A stretch of 12,076 bases of DNA from Nitrospirota bacterium (lineage in GTDB: Bacteria; Nitrospirota_A; Leptospirillia; Leptospirillales; Leptospirillaceae), in the NCBI GenBank assembly GCA_021795275.1, contig JAJYPO010000057.1:1-12076 (forward strand), written 5' to 3'. The notes beneath the pieces are model-generated. The model saw only the letters and a program-made list of their open reading frames with translations. It made no database searches and was not told the origin of the DNA. The position numbers were made by a program, and so were the translations under genes. Positions 5,959 to 12,076 of the stretch are shown here, in pieces (positions within the stretch are counted from its first letter, which is position 1; each line of letters begins with the position of its first letter).

Positions 5959-7812
5959 ATGTTGACTGAAACAGTAGAAGAAATGGCTGCGGGGCTATTT
6001 CGTGACGTAACCATTCCGACGATTCATATCGGAATGGCGACCTGTGGTCTGGCGGCCGGAGCCCGCTCCATTCTGGAACTTGTTGAGAAAGAGCTTCAGA
6101 AGCGGGGACTCGAAGCCCGGATCGTACCGACCGGATGCATCGGGATGTGCCACAACGAACCCCTTGTCGACATCACCATGCCCGGAAAATACAGGGTATC
6201 CTATCGGAACGTAAAGGCCCTCATCATCCCCCAGATATTTGATGCTCACTTCGTCAAGGGCGATTTTGCGAAGAAGTATGCCGTCTGCCAGATTCCCGTT
6301 GGAGGCCATACCCCTTACGAAGGTCTCCCGCTCATGCACGAGACGAACTTTTTCAAGGGTCAGGTGAAGATCGTATCAAGCCGCTGCGGTCTGATCGACC
6401 CCTCCAGCATCGAAGATTACATCGCCACGAACGGGTACAAGGCCCTTCGCAAGATGCTGACGTCGATGACTCCCGAAATGGTCATCGAGGAGATGACGAA
6501 GTCAGGGATCCGGGGCCGGGGAGGGGGAGGATTTCCGACCGGGCTCAAGTGGAAACTGACCCGTCAATCCCCCGGCGATGAAAAGTATGTGGTCTGCAAT
6601 GCAGACGAGGGGGATCCGGGCGCCTTCATGGACCGCTCGATTCTGGAGGGAGACCCTCACAGCGTGCTCGAGGGAATGCTCGCCGCCGCCTATTCGATCG
6701 GGAATTCCAAAAAGGGATACATATATTGTCGCGCGGAGTACCCTCTGGCGATCAAGCGCCTGCGCAAGGCCATCGACGATGCCAAGGAGCGCAACTTCCT
6801 CGGGGATAATATCCTGGGAACAGATTTCTCTTTCGATATTACGATCAAGGAGGGGGCGGGAGCCTATGTGTGCGGAGAGGAAACCGCTCTGCTGGCCTCT
6901 CTCATGGGGGAGCGGGGCATGCCCTGGCCAAAGCCGCCCTTTCCCGCCCAGAAAGGTGTCTGGGGAAAGCCCACCGTCATCAACAATGTCGAGACGCTCG
7001 GCAATGTGGGGCATATCCTGCTGGGGGGGGGCGACTGGTATGCCTCCTACGGCTCCGAAAAGACGAAAGGGACAAAGACCTTCGCCCTCACAGGCTCCAT
7101 CAAGAACTCGGGCCTGATCGAAGTCCCGGCCGGAACCCCCCTCCGCTCCATCGTTTTCGATATCGGCGGAGGAATGCTGGAGAAAAAGATTCCGTTCAAG
7201 GCCGCCCAGCTCGGGGGACCTTCCGGGGGATGCATTCCCACTTCAGGGCTTGATACACCCGTAGACTTTGAAAATGTCGTGGCGGCAGGTGCGATCATGG
7301 GGTCTGGCGGAATCGTCATCATGGACGAAGCCTCCTGCATCGTGGACACGGCAAAATTCTTCCTGAAGTTCACCCAGGATGAATCCTGCGGGGAATGCAC
7401 TCCCTGCCGTGTCGGCTCGAAAATCATGCTCGACATTCTGACGCGGATCACCGAGGGTCAGGGCCAGGAAGGGGACCTCGACGAACTGATCAGGCTTTCC
7501 ATGTACGTCAAGTCGAACTCCTTGTGTGGTCTGGGAGCCGCGGCCCCCAATCCGGTGCTCTCGACCATCCGGTATTTTCGGGAGGAGTTCGAGGCTCATA
7601 TCCGGGACAAGCATTGTCCGGGAACGGTGTGCGCCAACCTCATCAAATATGTGGTGATCGAGGAGGACTGTACGACCTGCGGGCTCTGCGAGCCGGTCTG
7701 TCCGACGGGTTCGGTCACATGGGACAAGGGCGAGGTCGCCCACATCAATCTGGAAACCTGTATTCGCTGCAAGGCCTGTGTCGATGCCTGCAAGTTTCGA
7801 GCGATCATTTAG
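5959..7812 (+). CDS. nuoF: NADH-quinone oxidoreductase subunit F, long HydB-like form with C-terminal ferredoxin domain
   Basis: NuoF binds NADH and FMN and passes electrons into the Fe-S chain. The 617-residue product is much longer than the roughly 440 residues of classical NuoF. In order: a thioredoxin-like domain (about 18-110; Cys29, Cys60, Cys64), the FMN/NADH domain with GRGGGGFPTGLKW (186-198), NADEGDPGAFMDR (214-226) and GAGAYVCGEETALL (299-312), the N3 ligands Cys477, Cys480, Cys483 and Cys523, a CPGTVC segment (553-558), and a 2x[4Fe-4S] ferredoxin (Cys571, 574, 577, 581 and Cys601, 604, 607, 611). This architecture is that of HydB/HndC-type subunits and of NuoF in some anaerobic lineages. 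The ATG at 5959 follows AAGGAG (5945-5950); an upstream in-frame TTG at 5926 lacks support. The gene ends 17 nt before nuoG. Its place in the operon argues for a complex I role. Confidence 0.94.
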   Translation: MLTETVEEMAAGLFRDVTIPTIHIGMATCGLAAGARSILELVEKELQKRGLEARIVPTGCIGMCHNEPLVDITMPGKYRVSYRNVKALIIPQIFDAHFVKGDFAKKYAVCQIPVGGHTPYEGLPLMHETNFFKGQVKIVSSRCGLIDPSSIEDYIATNGYKALRKMLTSMTPEMVIEEMTKSGIRGRGGGGFPTGLKWKLTRQSPGDEKYVVCNADEGDPGAFMDRSILEGDPHSVLEGMLAAAYSIGNSKKGYIYCRAEYPLAIKRLRKAIDDAKERNFLGDNILGTDFSFDITIKEGAGAYVCGEETALLASLMGERGMPWPKPPFPAQKGVWGKPTVINNVETLGNVGHILLGGGDWYASYGSEKTKGTKTFALTGSIKNSGLIEVPAGTPLRSIVFDIGGGMLEKKIPFKAAQLGGPSGGCIPTSGLDTPVDFENVVAAGAIMGSGGIVIMDEASCIVDTAKFFLKFTQDESCGECTPCRVGSKIMLDILTRITEGQGQEGDLDELIRLSMYVKSNSLCGLGAAAPNPVLSTIRYFREEFEAHIRDKHCPGTVCANLIKYVVIEEDCTTCGLCEPVCPTGSVTWDKGEVAHINLETCIRCKACVDACKFRAII

Positions 7813-7829
7813 TGGGTGAGGTTTCTTCT

Positions 7830-10457
7830 ATGGTAAAAGTCACGATCAATGGCAAGGAAGTGGAGGTCGAAAGCGGAACGACCATCCTGCACGCGGCTGA
7901 AAAGGCCGGATTTCCGATCCCGACCTTTTGCTACAATCCGCGAATGGATCCCGCCGGATCTTGCCGCATTTGCGCGGTGGAACTCGAGGACTCGAAGAGG
8001 ACCGTGATGGGATGCATCACCGCAGTGTCCGACGGAATGAAGGTTCTGACGGAGTCCGCCAAGGTTCACGATGCCCGGAAGACCAATCTCGAACTCCTTC
8101 TCCTGCATCACCCGATGGATTGTCCCGTCTGCGATTGCGGGGGAGAGTGTCCCCTCCAGAATATGTCTTTTTCCTACGGGGCCTCCGACTCCCGCTTCGA
8201 GTCCCACCGGAACGACGAACCGGAAGACATGAAGAGCGATGTCCTCGTCTTCAATTCGAACCGGTGCATCCTCTGCGGCAAGTGCGTCCGCATCTGCGAC
8301 GAGATTCAGGACGTGCATGCGATCGGTTTCATCAACAGAGGTTTCGACACGATCATCGGTCCGCCGCTCGGGAAAAAGCTGGATTGCGAATTTTGCGGCG
8401 ACTGCCTCGAGGTGTGTCCGACGGGGGCGATCACTGACCGGTTCGTCCGCTACCAGTTCCGTCCCTGGCAGATGGAGAAGACGGAGACGACCTGCACGGC
8501 CTGCGGCTCAGGATGTCGAATGCTCGTGGACACCGAGAGCGAGGCCATCGTCCGGATTTCCTCGAAGGAGGGGTTAGGCCCGAACGAGGGGTCGATCTGC
8601 GTCGTCGGTCGTTTCGGCTTCAACTATGTTCAGAACAAGGAGCGGCTGGACAAGGTCTATTTCAAGAAAGCGCAGCGACTTGTGCCCGGGAAATGGCCGG
8701 AGATCATGCCTAAGATTGCCGACCGCCTGAAGGGGATCGTCGCGGGTGGGAGCGGTCGGGTCGCCGGTCTTCTTTCGTCCCGGGTGCCACTCGAAGACGC
8801 CTTCCTGTTCCAGCGGTTTATTCGCCAAACCCTTCGCTCGAACTTTATCGATTCCGGGGCGAGAAGGGGACTGATGAACATGGCGCTTCCATTGGCCCAG
8901 GCCACAGGAACCCTCAGACCTCTCGTCGACCACAAGGATATTGAAGCGGCAAACGTGATCGTCGTCCTTGGAGGAGATCCCGCCGCCGAATCCAACATAA
9001 CCGGTCTGGCCATCAAGAAGGCGGTCCGGAAGAACAAGGCGGATCTTTACCTTGTCCATGGCCACGATGTCAGTATTTCGACGCGCTCCAAAGAGGTGAT
9101 CCGGGCGCTTCCCGGGGCAGAAGCAGACTTTGTTCGCATCCTGAGAAAGGCCCTCGCTTCGGGGGGAACTCTCGATATCGCCGCCAAGGATGGGCTTGTG
9201 AGGATGGGAGCCTCTCCCGAAGGGGTCGAGCGTCTGATTTCCGACCTTAAAGCGGCAAAGAGGGTCGTCTTTGTGACGGGCCGGAGGTTTCATGACTCCG
9301 AAACAGGCCTTGAAGCCTCAGAGGAGCTGGTCCGGCTGCTCGTCGACCAAGGATGGATTTCATCCGAGGGATGCGGTCTTTTCCCGCTCACCGAACTGGG
9401 AAATGACATGGGCGTTCTGATGATGGGAGGGACCAGCGAATGGCTTCCCGGCCTCCTCGATGTCTCGAATGCGGAGAACCGGAAGGTATGGGAGACGCAT
9501 TGGGGCACCTCTCTGGAAGTCTCCGGGGGCGGAATCCGGGAGATTCTGTCGGGAATTGAGAGTGGGAAGATCAAGGCCCTGATCACACTGGGTGAGAATC
9601 CCTTTGAATACATACCGGATGCCGGCCATCTCCGGGAGACCCTTTCAAAGCTCGAGCTGCTGGTCGTCATTGACCACCGCCAAAGCGAAATTGCCGACAT
9701 CGCGCATTTTCTCCTGCCCTCCGCCACCGCTTTCGAGCGAGGGGGACACGTCGTGAGCGCGGAAGGGTTCGTTCAGCCCATCGTTCCCTCCATGGCCTAT
9801 TGGGGAGAGTCTCTCCCCGAGGCGGAGATCATTCTTCAGCTTTCCCGGCAAATGGGATCCTCCTTGCCATTCGAGGACTTTTCAGCGATTACCGCGGAAA
9901 TTTTCAGGATATTTCCGGACCTCTCTCCCTCCACGCGCAATGCCAGCCATTTCCAGGGCGGGACCGGTGAGATCGTCCTGGCGCTCACAAAGGCCCAGCC
10001 GCCGCACAAGGCGCATCGGGAAAGTGTCGTCGCCAGGGTCGGGGAATGGATGAAATCATCCCCGTCCGCCTCGACGGACCCGGCTGCGATCCTTCCCATT
10101 CCGGAAGAGGGCTTCGTATTGCAGCTTTCGAAGTCGATCAACCATTCCGGGACCTTCACGATCCATGACGCAAGTCTGATGACGATCGAGGGTGAAGGCC
10201 TTCTCCGGGTTCCTCGGCAATGGGCCCGGAAAAGGAAGCTCAAGAAGGGATCCTGTGTAAGAGTCCGGAGCGCACATGGAGATGTTTCTCTCCCGATCGA
10301 TCCGGTCGCGGGTCTTTCGGACAGGGAAGTTCATTTTCCGGTCCATTTCGCCGACGAACGCATCCAGGCCCTGTTCGGGAAGGGGTTCTCCTGGAACTCA
10401 CGTTCGGGTGTTCCATCCAGTCAGTCCATCACTGTAACACTGGAGCCGGTTCTCTAG
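7830..10457 (+). CDS. nuoG: NADH-quinone oxidoreductase subunit G
   Basis: NuoG (75 kDa subunit, Nqo3) carries the chain of Fe-S clusters from NuoF towards NuoI. The 875-residue product has an N-terminal [2Fe-2S] domain (Cys34, Cys45, Cys48, Cys62), the His-Cys site of N5 (His94, Cys98, Cys101, Cys107), a 2x[4Fe-4S] ferredoxin (Cys146, 149, 152, 156 and Cys186, 189, 192, 196), and a further set Cys222, Cys225, Cys229, Cys257 fitting cluster N7, which only part of the family has. A molybdopterin-oxidoreductase-like body follows, and a small beta domain of the dinucleotide-binding type closes the protein (about 770-875). The family has lost catalysis in this body. The ATG at 7830 follows GGTGAGG (7815-7821); a GTG at 7812 touching the nuoF stop is an alternative. 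It is 17 nt from nuoF. Confidence 0.95.
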   Translation: MVKVTINGKEVEVESGTTILHAAEKAGFPIPTFCYNPRMDPAGSCRICAVELEDSKRTVMGCITAVSDGMKVLTESAKVHDARKTNLELLLLHHPMDCPVCDCGGECPLQNMSFSYGASDSRFESHRNDEPEDMKSDVLVFNSNRCILCGKCVRICDEIQDVHAIGFINRGFDTIIGPPLGKKLDCEFCGDCLEVCPTGAITDRFVRYQFRPWQMEKTETTCTACGSGCRMLVDTESEAIVRISSKEGLGPNEGSICVVGRFGFNYVQNKERLDKVYFKKAQRLVPGKWPEIMPKIADRLKGIVAGGSGRVAGLLSSRVPLEDAFLFQRFIRQTLRSNFIDSGARRGLMNMALPLAQATGTLRPLVDHKDIEAANVIVVLGGDPAAESNITGLAIKKAVRKNKADLYLVHGHDVSISTRSKEVIRALPGAEADFVRILRKALASGGTLDIAAKDGLVRMGASPEGVERLISDLKAAKRVVFVTGRRFHDSETGLEASEELVRLLVDQGWISSEGCGLFPLTELGNDMGVLMMGGTSEWLPGLLDVSNAENRKVWETHWGTSLEVSGGGIREILSGIESGKIKALITLGENPFEYIPDAGHLRETLSKLELLVVIDHRQSEIADIAHFLLPSATAFERGGHVVSAEGFVQPIVPSMAYWGESLPEAEIILQLSRQMGSSLPFEDFSAITAEIFRIFPDLSPSTRNASHFQGGTGEIVLALTKAQPPHKAHRESVVARVGEWMKSSPSASTDPAAILPIPEEGFVLQLSKSINHSGTFTIHDASLMTIEGEGLLRVPRQWARKRKLKKGSCVRVRSAHGDVSLPIDPVAGLSDREVHFPVHFADERIQALFGKGFSWNSRSGVPSSQSITVTLEPVL

Positions 10458-10587
10458 GGGAAATCCCGCAGGATTCCGATTTCCCGCCCGGCAGTAAAGG
10501 CAGACCCGGATTTTGGTGATCCGGAAGGGGGCATTCTGTGCTGAAGGAATCGTCGATAATGCGGATGTCAACGAGAAAGGGTGGGTT
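10458..10587 (+). other. nuoG-nuoH spacer with hairpins
   Basis: This 130-nt gap starts with a perfect 8-bp stem, GGGAAATC (10458-10465) and GATTTCCC (10478-10485), right after the nuoG stop. AATCC (10462-10466) can instead pair with GGATT (10471-10475), so the two folds exclude each other. A second stem is CCGGAT (10506-10511) with ATCCGG (10519-10524) and a 7-nt loop. No U-run follows. The nuoH frame is open through the right-hand part of the gap, back to a TTG at 10513. Confidence 0.5.
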
Positions 10588-11601
10588 TTGATAAACGACC
10601 TGATCGGGGCCCTGGTCGTCATGCTGGGAGTCCTTTTTGTAGTTCTGACCATGATCGCCTATCTGACTTACCTTGAACGGAAGGTTCTTGGATTCATGCA
10701 GGACCGCCTTGGACCGATGGAGGTCGGGCCATGGGGGCTCCTTCAGCCCCTGGCCGATGGAATCAAGCTCCTTTCGAAGGAAGACATCATTCCGAGCGAA
10801 GCGAATCGCGCCATTTTCAGAATTGCTCCGGTCATCTCGCTCGTTCCGGCCATTCTCGCCTTCTCCGTCATCCCGTTCGGCCACGATTCCTTCGGCTTCC
10901 AGGGAGTGACCCTTCATCCTTACATTGCGGATGTAAACGTGGGGATTCTGGTCATTCTGGCACTTTCCTCTATCGGGGCCTACGGAATATTGCTCGGAGG
11001 ATGGGCATCGAACAGCAAGTACTCCATCCTCGGGGCCCTCAGGTCGGCCGCACAGGTGATCAGTTATGAACTGACCGCCGGAATGTCGGTGATCGGGGTC
11101 CTGATCCTCTCGGGGTCGATGTCGCTCGTCAAGATAGAGGATGCCCAGGCCGGTGGATTCTGGCACTGGTACATTTTTCCCCAGATCGTGGCCTTCGTCA
11201 TATATCTCATATCAGGGATTGCCGAGACGAACCGGACCCCTTTCGACCTTCCGGAGGCCGAATCGGAACTTGTGGCGGGATTTTTCACGGAATACTCGGG
11301 CATGCGGTTTTCGCTGTACTACCTTGCCGAATACGCCAACATGATCATTGTCTCGTCCGTTGCAACGATTCTGTTCCTCGGGGGCTGGAATCCCCCTCTC
11401 CCGTCTCTCGGATTCATTCCTCCCGTCATATGGTTTCTTCTGAAGGTGTATTTCTTCCTGTTCTTCTTTTTCTGGATTCGTGCAACATTGCCGAGACTGC
11501 GCTATGATCAGCTGATGCGTTTTGGCTGGAAAATCATGTTGCCTGTTTCCTTTGCGAACATCATCGTGACGGGAATCGCCGCCTATTTTCTTGAGCGATA
11601 G
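10588..11601 (+). CDS. nuoH: NADH-quinone oxidoreductase subunit H
   Basis: NuoH (ND1/Nqo8) is the membrane subunit that joins the hydrophilic and membrane arms and closes the quinone chamber. The 337-residue product has about eight hydrophobic helices and the family motifs AYLTYLERKVLGFMQDRLGP (24-43), GLLQPLADGIKLLSKED (50-66) and AETNRTPFDLPEAESELVAGF (212-232), the last holding the conserved acidic loop. GPMEVGP stands where many homologues have GPNRVGP. I choose the TTG at 10588 (MINDLIGALV): it gives the usual length, places the first helix at the N terminus, and has AAAGG (10576-10580) seven bases upstream. An in-frame TTG at 10513 would add 25 residues, polar and unlike the family. 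Confidence 0.93.
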   Translation: MINDLIGALVVMLGVLFVVLTMIAYLTYLERKVLGFMQDRLGPMEVGPWGLLQPLADGIKLLSKEDIIPSEANRAIFRIAPVISLVPAILAFSVIPFGHDSFGFQGVTLHPYIADVNVGILVILALSSIGAYGILLGGWASNSKYSILGALRSAAQVISYELTAGMSVIGVLILSGSMSLVKIEDAQAGGFWHWYIFPQIVAFVIYLISGIAETNRTPFDLPEAESELVAGFFTEYSGMRFSLYYLAEYANMIIVSSVATILFLGGWNPPLPSLGFIPPVIWFLLKVYFFLFFFFWIRATLPRLRYDQLMRFGWKIMLPVSFANIIVTGIAAYFLER

Positions 11602-11661
11602 GCTGGCTTCGAATGGTTCGGAGGAATGTCTGAACGTGAAGAGTGAACGCAGGAGTCGGAT

Positions 11662-12076
11662 ATGTTGAAAAAATTTTTGAACACGATTCTCTTCAGTGAG
11701 ATCGGGCAAGGTCTCAAGCTTACCTTTCGGCACATGTTTCTTCGAAAGATAACGGTCCAGTATCCCAAGGAGAAGCTTGTCCTTGCGGACGGCTACCGGG
11801 GCTTCATCGTCCATCGCCGGTATGACAATGGAGTGGAGCGGTGTGTCGGATGCGATCTTTGCGAGGCCATCTGTCCCGCCAAGGCGATCAGGGTCGTCAG
11901 CGACATCCATCCCGAGGTGCCGGACAGGCGGTACGCGAAAGAATACACCCTGGACTTCACCCGATGCGTCTTTTGCGGATATTGTGTGGTGGCCTGTCCC
12001 GTCAACGCCCTGTCCATGACGAAGGAATTTGCCCATTCCTCCTTTACGAGAGACGGGTTGATCTACTCCAAGGAAC
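11662..12076 (+). CDS. nuoI: NADH-quinone oxidoreductase subunit I (3'-partial)
   Basis: NuoI (TYKY/Nqo9) is an 8Fe ferredoxin-like subunit holding clusters N6a and N6b, which link NuoG to cluster N2 in NuoB. The window shows the first 138 codons with no stop before the edge. The N-terminal amphipathic part (MLKKFLNTILFSEIGQGLK) precedes two complete C-x2-C-x2-C-x3-C-P motifs, Cys61, 64, 67, 71 and Cys102, 105, 108, 112. EYTLDFTRCVFCGYCVVACP is typical of the family. Only the tail of the usual 150-200 residues is missing. The ATG at 11662 follows AGGAG (11651-11655) six bases upstream, and the gap to nuoH is 60 nt. Confidence 0.95.
   Translation, partial: MLKKFLNTILFSEIGQGLKLTFRHMFLRKITVQYPKEKLVLADGYRGFIVHRRYDNGVERCVGCDLCEAICPAKAIRVVSDIHPEVPDRRYAKEYTLDFTRCVFCGYCVVACPVNALSMTKEFAHSSFTRDGLIYSKE

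Noticed and set aside
5297..7812. nuoE and nuoF as part of a separate hydrogenase or formate dehydrogenase cluster
   Set aside because: They sit between nuoD and nuoG in canonical order with no hydrogenase or formate dehydrogenase gene in the window, so complex I is the simpler reading.
7395..7829. Upstream extension of the nuoG frame to 7395
   Set aside because: That part overlaps the N3 and ferredoxin coding region of nuoF in another frame, while the ATG at 7830 begins the known [2Fe-2S] domain.
1..12076. Mobile elements, CRISPR arrays, tRNA or rRNA genes
   Set aside because: No transposase, regularly spaced repeat, cloverleaf with a T-loop, or rRNA-like stretch was seen on either strand.

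Overview
The window holds the 3' part of secA, a non-coding-looking stretch of about 0.7 kb, and the first nine genes of a complex I (NADH:quinone oxidoreductase) operon, nuoABCDEFGHI. All genes are on the + strand, and nuoI runs off the right edge. By eye the sequence is moderately GC-rich, with strong Shine-Dalgarno sites. NuoC and NuoD are separate proteins, and NuoF is a long form with extra ferredoxin domains. These traits suggest a Gram-negative-type bacterium outside the Gammaproteobacteria, perhaps Nitrospirota (Leptospirillum-like) or a deltaproteobacterial-type lineage. This taxon guess is an inference from protein style only.

Layout. 1-1709: SecA from just upstream of its HQAVEAKE region to the C-terminal zinc motif. 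The reading frame is broken at 24-26 by TAG where the family has Glu. 1710-2311: spacer with a hairpin just after the secA stop, two long C runs, and no protein or RNA gene that I recognise. 2312-2419: a near-consensus sigma-70 promoter (TTGACA, 17 bp, TAGAAT), a weaker overlapping second promoter, and a short leader whose Shine-Dalgarno site can pair with an upstream CTCCG. 2420-12076: nuoA (overlaps nuoB by 10 nt), nuoB, nuoC, nuoD, nuoE, nuoF, nuoG, nuoH and partial nuoI.

How the genes work together. NuoE, NuoF and NuoG form the NADH-oxidising arm (FMN plus Fe-S clusters). NuoB, NuoC, NuoD and NuoI form the connecting arm that carries electrons to quinone (two [4Fe-4S] clusters in NuoI, cluster N2 in NuoB, quinone pocket in NuoD/NuoB/NuoH). 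NuoA and NuoH start the membrane arm; nuoJ-N presumably follow outside the window. All expected cluster ligands are present in NuoB, NuoE, NuoG, the NuoF core and NuoI, so the complex looks functional. In a chemolithotroph such a complex can also run in reverse to make NADH, but nothing here shows the direction.

What stands out: the secA nonsense codon, the HydB-like architecture of NuoF, three spacers of about 130 nt (D/E, E/F, G/H), of which D/E and G/H carry clear hairpins, and heavy use of TAG as stop codon. I see no mobile element, CRISPR array, tRNA, rRNA or new defence-type system. This is essentially a housekeeping region.
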